A DNA stretch of 13,133 bases from the NCBI GenBank assembly GCA_030152275.1, contig JASLHF010000083.1, forward strand, positions 1 to 13,133. The letters are read 5' to 3'. The DNA comes from Acinetobacter sp. GTDB taxonomy: Bacteria > Pseudomonadota > Gammaproteobacteria > Pseudomonadales > Moraxellaceae. The position numbers and the translations under genes were made by a program. This document shows positions 1 to 6,752 of the stretch, one piece after another. Positions within the stretch are counted from its first letter, which is position 1. The number at the start of each line of letters is the position of its first letter. The notes beneath the pieces are model-generated. The model was not told the origin of the DNA and did not search any database. It saw nothing but the letters and a program-made list of their open reading frames with translations.

Positions 1-455
1 CCGGCCAGCGGGCCGAGACCAAAACCGAATACTGTAATAATAGAGGAAAACTTGCCGGCATTTTCTTTGCGTTTAAAGGGAAACTTTTGTGCAAGACCAA
101 TCAAGGTTGAAGTTGACAGCAGCCCGGATGAAATGCCAATGCAAAAACGCGCAAGGCATAAATGCATGATGTTGCTGGCCAGTGCGGAGTAGGCAAGCGC
201 GCCAATGCTGATGGCTAAACCCGCCATTACAGTTTTTTTATAACCGTATTTTGCACTCAGGCCATTTAAAAACAGTAGGCAAAACACCACGCCAAACATA
301 TATGAAATGAAAGCATAGCCGATTTCTGTGGTACTGATATGCCAGCTGGCTGCATAAATTGCATACAGCGGGCTGGCTAAAGCCGTACTTAATGCCCCCA
401 AACAAAGGCATAAACACAGTATGATGTATTCTAAATATGTGGCGGAAGGCTGCAT
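1..455 (-). CDS. MFS transporter, N-terminal part (runs off the left edge)
   Basis: Reading leftward from the ATG at 455 gives 151 codons open to the window edge. The start MQPSATYLEYIILC is followed by alternating hydrophobic segments typical of the first five membrane helices of a major facilitator superfamily carrier. The loop between helices 2 and 3 contains GLSAKYGYKK, a version of MFS motif A (G-x-x-x-D/A-x-x-G-x-K/R). An in-frame TAA lies a few codons upstream of the ATG, so the start is well fixed although its ribosome site is weak. The gene diverges from the TetR gene at 548, and two operator-like repeats sit between them. That arrangement is typical of a drug or solute exporter repressed by its neighbour. 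The substrate cannot be told from this fragment. Membrane protein: confident; efflux role: inferred. Confidence 0.85.
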   Translation of the reverse strand, partial: MQPSATYLEYIILCLCLCLGALSTALASPLYAIYAASWHISTTEIGYAFISYMFGVVFCLLFLNGLSAKYGYKKTVMAGLAISIGALAYSALASNIMHLCLARFCIGISSGLLSTSTLIGLAQKFPFKRKENAGKFSSIITVFGFGLGPLA

Positions 456-468
456 AAAAATTTATCTT

Positions 469-524
469 AAAACTGACCTGTGAGTCAATTTTATTTAAAA
501 CCGACCTGCTGGTCAATTTTATTT
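469..524. promoter_or_regulatory. Tandem 28-bp operator repeats between MFS and tetR
   Basis: Two head-to-tail 28-bp copies (469-496 and 497-524) match at 24 of 28 positions. Each holds an imperfect palindrome: TGACCTGTGAGTCA at 474-487 and CGACCTGCTGGTCA at 502-515, centred exactly 28 bp apart. The TGACC...GGTCA form is common for TetR-family operators. The repeats fill most of the gap between the divergent MFS and tetR genes, so the likely job is control of both by the TetR product. Binding is inferred; the repeats are seen directly. Confidence 0.75.
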
Positions 525-547
525 TTAGCTTCAGGATGATTTAAAGC

Positions 548-1156
548 ATGAAAAAACGCAGCCCTTCAGTCGAAAAAACTGCTGAAACCCGTAAAAAAAT
601 TATCCTCGCGGCTTTGAATGAATTTAACCAATTGGGCTATGCCGGCAGTAAAATTGCGTCGATAGCCCTAGCGGCTGGAGTTGGCAAAGGCACCATTTAT
701 TCTTATTTTGACACCAAAGAAAATCTCTTTTCCGGTGTGATCGATTACTTAATTGAAGATACCTATCACCCGATTCAAAGCATTGAATTAAGCGGTGAAC
801 TGACGGTTGCAGAATTTATTTTGCAGCGGATGGCCGCCAGTTTAGACAATCTGGAGTCTGCTGGACGCGCCAATATTGCGCGTTTAATTTTAAGTGAAGG
901 CAAGAATTTTGAGCATATCCGCGAATTGTACAGCCAAAAAATTTATCTGCCGGGTTTGCTGGAATTAGGTAAATTGATGCGCGTTGCCATGGAGCGTAAA
1001 GAGCTTCCCGCAGACAGCCAGCCGGATGCGCTGGCGCTGCTGGTGATCGCGCCGATTTGGGTGGGGATGATTCATAACGGCATTTTGTCGCAAGATCAGC
1101 AGCAAAACATTAGAAATTTATTTGAAATCAATATCCGCAATATTTTTCGCTGCTGA
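548..1156 (+). CDS. TetR/AcrR-family transcriptional regulator
   Basis: A 202-aa protein with a TetR N-terminal DNA-binding domain. The helix-turn-helix lies at about residues 15-61 and ends with the family signature GVGKGTIYSYFDTKENLF (44-61). The remaining ~140 residues are helical and would form the ligand-binding and dimer domain, which is too variable to name an inducer. The gene diverges from an MFS transporter and is preceded by two operator-like palindromes, so it most likely represses that transporter and itself. An AGGA sequence at 533-536 is a somewhat distant ribosome site for the ATG at 548. A strong terminator directly after the gene separates it from the hydroxylase genes downstream, so I do not assign it to the aromatic pathway. 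Confidence 0.92.
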   Translation: MKKRSPSVEKTAETRKKIILAALNEFNQLGYAGSKIASIALAAGVGKGTIYSYFDTKENLFSGVIDYLIEDTYHPIQSIELSGELTVAEFILQRMAASLDNLESAGRANIARLILSEGKNFEHIRELYSQKIYLPGLLELGKLMRVAMERKELPADSQPDALALLVIAPIWVGMIHNGILSQDQQQNIRNLFEINIRNIFRC

Positions 1157-1197
1157 GCGTCAGCCTTGATAGGGCCTTTTATCTTGTTTTTAAACTG

Positions 1198-1226
1198 AGC
1201 CTCTGTACCTGCAGGGGCTTTTTTTT
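1198..1226 (+). terminator. Rho-independent terminator after tetR
   Basis: An 8-bp stem AGCCTCTG/CAGGGGCT (one G-U pair) with the 6-base loop TACCTG is followed by a run of eight T including the last stem base. It lies 41 bp after the tetR stop and should insulate tetR from the hydroxylase operon. Confidence 0.9.
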
Positions 1227-1436
1227 GTCTTAGACTAAAGTTTTAAAATTATCTATTATGAAAACATTTTCCATATAGTTAATATGGAAAGTACAAATTT
1301 AACTTGGGAAAATACATTAAAGTTCGCGGGATAATCTTGAATAATGATTCGCATACAGCGGCATGCCAAGAGCCGTAGGAATTTTGAGTACAGTCGCCTG
1401 CTTGGTTAGGGATTGAGTGTAAAAGGAAGACTCTAT
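1227..1436 (+). promoter_or_regulatory. Promoter region of the hydroxylase operon with a perfect inverted repeat
   Basis: This 210-bp non-coding stretch separates the tetR terminator from C2. It contains a perfect inverted repeat with 9-bp arms TTTCCATAT/ATATGGAAA (1268-1276 and 1282-1290) around a 5-base spacer. The right side of this repeat reads GTTAATAT (1278-1285), the same as the left half of the palindrome before hpaR. Further down, 1328-1335 reads GGGATAAT, a string also found near the other two operator-bearing promoters. The ribosome site AAGGAAG (1423-1429) precedes the ATG at 1437. I could not pick a convincing -35/-10 pair. Confidence 0.6.
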
Positions 1437-2705
1437 ATGGAAAATACCATTGATTTTAACGCGAATGCTTCACTGAACGGTCAGGATGACCAAACTCAGG
1501 ATTATTTTAAAATGTCATATACCGAAGCAAAAACTGAAGATTCAGCATCTACTATGCTGGATAAAATCAAACAGATTTTACCTCAAATTGCAGCCAATGC
1601 AGAGCATGCAGAACAGCTGCGCCGTGTGCCGGACGAAAATATTGCCTTGCTTAAAGGCATTGGCTTTCACCGCGCATTTCAGCCAAAAGTTTATGGCGGT
1701 TTGGAAATGAGCCTGCCTGATTTTGCCAACTGCATCGTGACGCTGGCTGGCGCTTGTGCCGGAACGGCGTGGGCATTCAGCCTGCTGTGCACCCATAGCC
1801 ATCAAATTGCGATGTTCCCGAAACAGCTGCAAGACGAAATTTGGCTCAACAATCCAGATGCGACTGCCAGCAGTTCGATTGCGCCATTTGGTAAAGTGGA
1901 AGAAGTTGAAGGCGGCGTGAAACTAAGCGGTGATTACGGCTGGAGCAGCGGCTGTGACCATGCAGAATACGCGATTGTCGGTTTTAACCGCTTTGATGCA
2001 GAAGGCAATAAAATCTATTCATTTGGCGTGATTCCGCGTCAGGATTATGAAATCGTTGATAACTGGTTTGCTGGCGCAATTAAGAGCAGCGGCTCGAAAC
2101 AGCTGAAAATCCGCGATTTATTTATTCCCGAATATCAAATTCAAAAAGCCAAAGACATGATGGAAGGTAAATCAGCTGGTTTTGGCTTATATCCTGACAG
2201 CAAGATTTTTTATTCTCCATACCGTCCATACTTTGCCAGCGGTTTTTCTGCAGTAAGCCTGGGTGTTGCCGAACGCATGCTAGAAGCATTTAAAGCCAAG
2301 CAAAAGACCCGTATCCGCGCCTATACCGGCGTCAATGTCGGCGCATCGACACCGGCACTCATGCGTTTGGCTGAATCGACGCATCAAGTGGCAGCAGCGC
2401 GCGCTTTCTTGGAAAAAACTTGGGAAGATCACCGCATGCATGGTGAAAACAAAGTTTATCCAGCTAAAGAAACTTTGGCTTACTGGCGCACCAACCAAGC
2501 TTATGCTGTGAAAATGTGTATCGAAGCTGTTGACCGCTTATTTGCTGCCGCTGGCGCAACCAGCTGGCTGGATGGTCAGGAAATGCAGCGCTTGTTCCGT
2601 GACTCTCACATGACTGGCGCGCATGCCTATACGGACTATGACGTTTGTGCTCAGATACTAGGCCGTGAGCTGATGGGTCTTGAACCAGATCCAAGCATGG
2701 TTTAA
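1437..2705 (+). CDS. C2-hpah: p-Hydroxyphenylacetate 3-hydroxylase, oxygenase component C2
   Basis: A 422-aa flavin-dependent monooxygenase with the acyl-CoA dehydrogenase fold. It uses reduced FMN or FAD supplied by C1, plus O2, to hydroxylate 4-HPA to 3,4-dihydroxyphenylacetate (homoprotocatechuate) in the cytoplasm. I recognise long stretches identical or nearly so to A. baumannii C2, for example LRRVPDENI, FQPKVYGGLEMSLPDFAN and HMTGAHAYTDYDVCAQILGR. Counting from the ATG at 1437, the residues known from the C2 literature fall at the same numbers: Trp112, His120, Ser146, Ser171, Arg263, Arg292, His396 and Tyr398. The substrate is therefore probably 4-HPA or very similar. A TTG 8 codons upstream (1413) is in frame, but AAGGAAG lies eight bases before the ATG, and the ATG start gives the family's exact length. 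C1 follows after 14 bp. Confidence 0.95.
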   Translation: MENTIDFNANASLNGQDDQTQDYFKMSYTEAKTEDSASTMLDKIKQILPQIAANAEHAEQLRRVPDENIALLKGIGFHRAFQPKVYGGLEMSLPDFANCIVTLAGACAGTAWAFSLLCTHSHQIAMFPKQLQDEIWLNNPDATASSSIAPFGKVEEVEGGVKLSGDYGWSSGCDHAEYAIVGFNRFDAEGNKIYSFGVIPRQDYEIVDNWFAGAIKSSGSKQLKIRDLFIPEYQIQKAKDMMEGKSAGFGLYPDSKIFYSPYRPYFASGFSAVSLGVAERMLEAFKAKQKTRIRAYTGVNVGASTPALMRLAESTHQVAAARAFLEKTWEDHRMHGENKVYPAKETLAYWRTNQAYAVKMCIEAVDRLFAAAGATSWLDGQEMQRLFRDSHMTGAHAYTDYDVCAQILGRELMGLEPDPSMV

Positions 2706-2719
2706 TCGGGAGTACAGCA

Positions 2720-3661
2720 ATGAATTCATTAAATATTCAGCCGGAAATCGGTTTTGATTCAAAAGCATTCCGCCGCGCTTTGGGTAATTTTGCCACTGGC
2801 GTGACCATTATGACGGCGCAAAACAGCCAAGGCGAAAAAGTCGGTGTGACGGCAAACAGCTTTAACTCGGTGTCTTTAGATCCGGCGCTGATTTTGTGGA
2901 GCATAGACAAACGCTCATCCAGTTATGCGGTCTTTGCTGAAGCAACCCATTTTGCGGTCAATATTTTGTCGGCAGATCAAATTGATCTTTCAAATAAATT
3001 TGCCCGTTCAAAAGATGACAAATACGCCAATGTAGAATTTGATTTGGGTGCAGGCAGCGCGCCTGTACTGAAAGAATGCTCGGCAGTATTTGAATGCGAG
3101 CGTTACGATATTTTGGAAGGCGGGGATCACTGGATTATTTTAGGCCGTGTGGTGAATTTTCAGGACAATGGACGTTCACCGCTGCTGTACCATCAGGGCG
3201 CTTATTCATCAGTTTTGCCGCATCCGAGCTTAAATGTCAGAGCTGGCACAGCAGAGGATATTTTTCCCGGCCGCCTGTATGACAACATGTACTATCTGCT
3301 GACGCAGGCTGTACGCGCCTACACCAATGACTATCAGCCTAAACAATTGGCATCGGGTTTTAGAACCAGTGAAGCGCGTATGCTGTTAGTGCTGGAAAGC
3401 AAAACCGCTACATCTAAGAAAGACCTGCAGCGCGAAGTTGCCATGCCGATTCGTGAAATTGAACAGGCTTCAGAAATATTGGTGCGTAAAGGCTTGCTGG
3501 TAGACACCGGTCATTCCTATGAGCTGACTGAACAGGGTGTACAAAGCGCGCAAATGCTGTACCAGATTGGTGAAAGCCATCAAAAAGATGTATTTGGCCG
3601 CTATTCAGATGACGATAAAACTCTGTTTAAACGCATGCTGAAAGATTTAATTGGCATCTAA
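2720..3661 (+). CDS. C1-hpah: p-Hydroxyphenylacetate 3-hydroxylase, flavin reductase component C1
   Basis: A 313-aa NADH:flavin reductase that feeds reduced flavin to C2. Residues 1 to ~170 are the split-barrel flavin reductase domain, with FRRALGNFATGVTIMTA (17-33) and GVTANSFNSVSLDPALILW as its flavin-binding core. Residues ~185-313 form a MarR-like domain (SEARMLLVLESK...REIEQASEILVRKGLL...YELTEQG). This two-domain build is the hallmark of the A. baumannii C1 protein (315 aa). In that enzyme the C-terminal domain restrains flavin reduction until 4-HPA binds, so NADH is not wasted. The ribosome site CGGGAG (2707-2712) supports the ATG at 2720, and the gene is co-transcribed with C2. It ends just before a strong terminator. 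The allosteric role here is carried over from the homologue. Confidence 0.94.
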   Translation: MNSLNIQPEIGFDSKAFRRALGNFATGVTIMTAQNSQGEKVGVTANSFNSVSLDPALILWSIDKRSSSYAVFAEATHFAVNILSADQIDLSNKFARSKDDKYANVEFDLGAGSAPVLKECSAVFECERYDILEGGDHWIILGRVVNFQDNGRSPLLYHQGAYSSVLPHPSLNVRAGTAEDIFPGRLYDNMYYLLTQAVRAYTNDYQPKQLASGFRTSEARMLLVLESKTATSKKDLQREVAMPIREIEQASEILVRKGLLVDTGHSYELTEQGVQSAQMLYQIGESHQKDVFGRYSDDDKTLFKRMLKDLIGI

Positions 3662-3687
3662 AATATATTTAAATATCTAAATTAATT

Positions 3688-3713
3688 AAAAAAACTGCTT
3701 CGGCAGTTTTTTT
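3688..3713 (+). terminator. Rho-independent terminator of the C2-C1 operon
   Basis: A stem ACTGC/GCAGT with a TTCG tetraloop (3699-3702) is flanked by A-run and T-run sequences that extend the pairing to 11 bp (3688-3698 with 3703-3713). The symmetric A/T flanks could make it work in both directions. It separates the hydroxylase pair from the KSTD-like gene. Confidence 0.92.
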
Positions 3714-3739
3714 ATTCTAATTATCTTAAATGAAAATGC

Positions 3740-3823
3740 TTGCCAATAGGATAATTTTGTTTAATATATTAATTAATGGCTAGACATCTGGCAGTGAAGG
3801 ACAAAGCAGTTTCAGGAGTGGAC
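3740..3823 (+). promoter_or_regulatory. Promoter and operator of the KSTD-like/SDR genes
   Basis: A perfect 12-bp palindrome TTAATATATTAA (3761-3772) is the same core found before the permease and hpaR. A -35-like TTGCCA (3740-3745) and a -10-like TAATAT (3762-3767) are 16 bp apart, so the palindrome would cover the -10 and suit a repressor. The stretch TTGCCAATAGGATAA (3740-3754) recurs almost unchanged, but reversed, in the permease promoter. The ribosome site CAGGAG (3813-3818) sits 5 bases before the ATG at 3824. Confidence 0.65.
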
Positions 3824-5566
3824 ATGGAAAAAAATATCGATTGTGACGTATTGGTGGTGGGTTCAGGCGCATCCGGCATGGCTGCGGCCATTACGGCAAA
3901 ACTTTTAGGCCTGAACGTCATGGTAATTGAAAAATCGAAAAACTATGGCGGCACAACCGCGCGTTCAGGCGGCTGGCTTTGGGTGCCGTGCACACAGCTG
4001 GGCAAAAATTACGGCCATGCAGATTCGCCGGAAGCAGTTAAAGCATATTTAAAGCATGAGGGCGGCGACGCTTATAATGAAGCGCGTGTCGATTCCTTTG
4101 TGAACCATTGCTATGACGCTGTAGATTTCTTTACCAAGAAAACAGCAGTGCAGTTTGATATGCCGCTGACTTTCCCGGACTATCACGCCGAAGCGCCGGG
4201 CGCGATGCAGGGCGGCCGTTCCATGGTAACGCGCCCGTTTGATGCGCGTGAACTGGGTGACCGTTTGGCGCTGCTGGAACCGCCTTTGCCTGAATTGACA
4301 GTATTCGGCATGATGATCGGTTCCGGTGCAGATTTGCGCCACTTTATGAAAGCAACACGTTCATTAGAATCTGCGCTTTATACGGTAAAACGTTTTTCCA
4401 CGCATTTTGCTGAATGCATGAAATACGGCCGCGGCATGCTGCTCACCAATGGCAACGCTTTGGCGGGGCGTTTGGCCAGAACTGCTTTAGATCTTCAGCT
4501 GCCGGTCATTACCAATACTGCAGCCAAAGAACTGATTTTAAAAAATGGCAAAGTTGCCGGTGTGATTGCGCAGTCTGGCGAACATCAAATTACCATCAAT
4601 GCTTCGAAAGCAGTGGTGCTGGCTGCCGGCGGTTTCCCGCACAATATAGAGCTGCGTAAACGTTTATATGGCCATACGGCAACCGGTTTGGAACATTGGT
4701 CGCCAACCACGGAAACCAATACCGGCGACAGCATCCGCATGGCGGAGCAGGTGAATGTTGCGGTGGATACGCATCTGCCGCATAACGCTGCTTGGGCGCC
4801 GGTGTCGCTGGTTAAACGCAAAGACGGCACAACGGGCGTAATGCCGCACTTTATTGACCGGGCGAAACCGGGCGTCATTGCGGTAAACAAAAACGGTAAA
4901 CGCTTTGTCAATGAAGCCAATTCTTATCATGACTTTGTGCAGGGCATGATTAACGGCGCCAATATTGATGGGCAAGTGACGTCATGGCTGATCTGTGACC
5001 GCAAAACACTGCGCATGTACGGCTTAGGCTCTGTGCCGCCGCAGCCGCTGCCTATCGGCAAGCATTTGAAATCGGGCTATTTAAAGAAAGGCAATACGCT
5101 TGCTGAATTGGCGCAGAAATGCGGCATTAATCCGAAAGGCTTGGAAGAAACAGTCAGCAAATTCAATCCGCTGGCAAAAATCGGTCAAGACCCTGAATTC
5201 GGCAAAGGTTCCAAAGCCTATAACCGCTATCAGGGCGACCCGCTGCATATGCCGAACCCATGTTTAAAGCCAATTGAACAAGGCCCGTTCTATGCGGTGC
5301 AGCTGCATCCGGGGGACATCGGCACCTATGCAGGCTTGCCGGTTGACCGCCACAGCCGCGTACTGGATAAAGCTGGCCACGTGGTCGAAGGTCTGTATTC
5401 GGTCGGTAATGACGCAACCAGCATTATGGGCGGCAACTATCCGGGCGCAGGAATTACCCTTGGGCCAGCGCTGGTGTTTGGCTATCAGACCGGCATGTTT
5501 ATCGCGACCGGTAAAGACAATAATCCGGTAGAGACTGCGCGTGTAGCGGAAATGGCGGCGGTATAA
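3824..5566 (+). CDS. FAD-dependent ring-ketone dehydrogenase of the 3-ketosteroid Δ1-dehydrogenase (KSTD) family
   Basis: A 580-aa flavoprotein of the fumarate reductase/KSTD superfamily. The N-terminal FAD-binding fold has GSGASG at 13-18, Glu36 to bind the adenosine ribose, and GGTTARSGGWLWVP at 42-55. A second FAD motif lies at about 528-554 (GNDATSIMGGNYPGAG and on). Its Tyr539-Pro-Gly-Ala-Gly543 corresponds to the Tyr/Gly pair that in KSTD hydrogen-bonds the substrate ketone. Family members remove two hydrogens next to a ring ketone; in alicyclic acid pathways relatives make aromatic phenols. Its place just after a phenol hydroxylase operon and before an SDR suggests it makes the hydroxylase's phenolic substrate, but this is inference. 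A longer reading from the ATG at 3776 would start almost on the operator, whereas the ATG at 3824 has a good ribosome site. It could also be a KSTD-like enzyme for some other cyclic ketone. Confidence 0.85.
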   Translation: MEKNIDCDVLVVGSGASGMAAAITAKLLGLNVMVIEKSKNYGGTTARSGGWLWVPCTQLGKNYGHADSPEAVKAYLKHEGGDAYNEARVDSFVNHCYDAVDFFTKKTAVQFDMPLTFPDYHAEAPGAMQGGRSMVTRPFDARELGDRLALLEPPLPELTVFGMMIGSGADLRHFMKATRSLESALYTVKRFSTHFAECMKYGRGMLLTNGNALAGRLARTALDLQLPVITNTAAKELILKNGKVAGVIAQSGEHQITINASKAVVLAAGGFPHNIELRKRLYGHTATGLEHWSPTTETNTGDSIRMAEQVNVAVDTHLPHNAAWAPVSLVKRKDGTTGVMPHFIDRAKPGVIAVNKNGKRFVNEANSYHDFVQGMINGANIDGQVTSWLICDRKTLRMYGLGSVPPQPLPIGKHLKSGYLKKGNTLAELAQKCGINPKGLEETVSKFNPLAKIGQDPEFGKGSKAYNRYQGDPLHMPNPCLKPIEQGPFYAVQLHPGDIGTYAGLPVDRHSRVLDKAGHVVEGLYSVGNDATSIMGGNYPGAGITLGPALVFGYQTGMFIATGKDNNPVETARVAEMAAV

Positions 5567-5576
5567 GGGAATGTCC

Positions 5577-5848
5577 ATGCATAGGCTGATTCAGCTGCAA
5601 GCTTTGCCTCAACAGCAAGCAGCCCTGCAGGACTGGTGTTTGAATGATTGGGGGTTGCGTTTGGCGCAGCGTCCGGAACTGCACAAAGTGATTGTCAATT
5701 TGGCTGTACCGGATATGGAAATGCAGCCTTATAGCCAAGCTGAATCTTTGCTGGGCAATGCGCTGAAATTAGCCATGACATTGCCCATTTTATCCCAAAC
5801 GGCACAGCCCATTTGTTTGCCGAAGAATATATTTTAAAACGCGGTTGA
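5577..5848 (+). pseudogene. Small EthD-like (dimeric α/β barrel) gene broken by a frameshift
   Basis: As sequenced, the frame from 5577 encodes 86 aa and stops at 5837. The first ~55 residues (MHRLIQLQALPQQQAALQDW...HKVIVNLAVPD) resemble the start of EthD-type small proteins. After about 5747 this frame loses that character. The frame one base back reads FAGQCAEISHDIAHF...TAHLFAEEYILKRG and stops with TGA at 5846-5848, which looks like the matching C-terminal part. Adding one T to the TTT at 5747-5749 joins both parts into a single 90-aa frame. The repaired protein is still short for the family and may also lack a central strand. GGGA (5567-5570), six bases before the ATG at 5577, is better placed for that ATG than for the one at 5571. 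It sits 10 bp after the KSTD-like gene. EthD identity is tentative; the frame break is clearer than the family. Confidence 0.55.
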
Positions 5849-5889
5849 ATGCACAGACGCTGAAGACCGTTGATGCTAAAAAATGACGC

Positions 5890-5906
5890 AGCTTGTGATA
5901 CAAGCT
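5890..5906 (+). repeat. Short hairpin upstream of the SDR ribosome site
   Basis: A 7-bp inverted repeat AGCTTGT/ACAAGCT with the 3-base spacer GAT lies just before the AAGGAAG ribosome site (5915-5921) of the SDR gene. It has no T-run, so it is not a terminator; it could tune translation or processing of the transcript. Function unknown. Confidence 0.45.
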
Positions 5907-5927
5907 TGCTCTACAAGGAAGATCGAT

Positions 5928-6680
5928 ATGTTGAATTTAAAGCATAAAAAAGCCGTCGTGACAGGCGCAGCTCAGGGGAATGGTGAAGCGATTGCCAAAG
6001 GGCTATCAAAGTTGGGCGCAGTGGTCATTTTAGCTGACTTAAATAAAGCTAAGCTGCAAATCGTGAAAGCTGCGATTGAGGCAGACGGCGGTCAGGCGCA
6101 TGCTTTTGCCTTAAATGTTGCTGACCCGCAAAGCTGTATTGCATTTGCAGCCAGTGTGCAGCAAGCCGTGGGTGATATTGATATCTTGATTAACAATGCC
6201 GGTATTTTGCGCCGCAGCAATTTTGAATCAGCAAGCACCTTTGCAGATTTAGACGACACCATTAACGTCAATGTCAAAGGCAGTTATTATTTGGTGCATG
6301 CGCTGCTGGACGCATTGAAAAATACCCAAGGCAGCATTGTGAATGTCGCTTCAATTCAGTCTTTTGTCGCGGCGACAGGCGCAACAGCCTATGCCATTTC
6401 CAAAGGCGCTGTGGCGCAAATGACCCGCACCTTAGCGGCAGAGCTGGCCAAATATCAAATTCGGGTGAACGCCATTGCGCCGGGTGTCATTGAAACGCCA
6501 ATGACAGAAGCAACCCGCGCCAATCAAAGCGCGCTGGACAATTATATGCGTCATGTGCCGATGAACCGTATGGGGCAGCCGTCAGAACTGGCGGGGCCGG
6601 TGGCGTTTTTATGCTCGGATGCCGCCAGCTATGTGACCGGCTGCATTATGCCTGTAGACGGCGGTTATTTGACAGTTTAA
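5928..6680 (+). CDS. Short-chain dehydrogenase/reductase (SDR), NAD(H)-type
   Basis: A 250-aa classical SDR that would interconvert an alcohol and a ketone. The cofactor motif is TGAAQGNG (12-19), a variant of TGxxxGxG, and Asp37 at the end of the second strand predicts NAD(H) rather than NADP(H). NNAG lies at 89-92. The catalytic set is Asn115, Ser142, Tyr155 and Lys159 (YAISK), all present. The C-terminal SDAASYVTGCIMPVDGG is the usual family ending. The ATG at 5928 has AAGGAAG six bases upstream; the in-frame ATG at 5883 has no such site and adds 15 residues that do not look like an SDR. Its place after the KSTD-like gene suggests it oxidises the ring alcohol to the ketone that enzyme needs. 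The substrate cannot be read from the sequence. Confidence 0.92.
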   Translation: MLNLKHKKAVVTGAAQGNGEAIAKGLSKLGAVVILADLNKAKLQIVKAAIEADGGQAHAFALNVADPQSCIAFAASVQQAVGDIDILINNAGILRRSNFESASTFADLDDTINVNVKGSYYLVHALLDALKNTQGSIVNVASIQSFVAATGATAYAISKGAVAQMTRTLAAELAKYQIRVNAIAPGVIETPMTEATRANQSALDNYMRHVPMNRMGQPSELAGPVAFLCSDAASYVTGCIMPVDGGYLTV

Positions 6681-6752
6681 GCCGGTTTCTTTTAATGCTT
6701 AATATGTTTAGTATGAGGCATTGTTTTATACGCTGACACATGAGGAGCAAGG

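Noticed and set aside
238..516. A 92-codon minus-strand frame
   Set aside because: It overlaps the MFS gene in another frame and runs through the operator repeats; the MFS frame has a clear family pattern and this one does not.
1413..1436. TTG start extending C2 by 8 residues
   Set aside because: The ATG at 1437 has a good ribosome site and gives exactly the 422-aa length and residue numbering of A. baumannii C2.
3776..3823. ATG at 3776 as start of the KSTD-like gene
   Set aside because: It lies almost against the operator and lacks a ribosome site; the ATG at 3824 has AGGAG at the right distance just before the FAD-binding strand.
5883..5927. ATG at 5883 as start of the SDR
   Set aside because: The added 15 residues do not fit an SDR and the stretch contains the hairpin and ribosome site of the ATG at 5928.
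1437..6680. Steroid degradation (KSTD plus HsaA/HsaB-like plus SDR)
   Set aside because: The parts look similar in type, but the oxygenase has the 4-HPA hydroxylase residues and the characteristic C1 reductase with a MarR-like tail, and no other steroid genes are present.
1437..6680. Indole-acetate (iac) type cluster
   Set aside because: A flavin monooxygenase, reductase, SDR and MarR occur there too, but no Rieske oxygenase genes are here and C2 matches 4-HPA hydroxylase much better.
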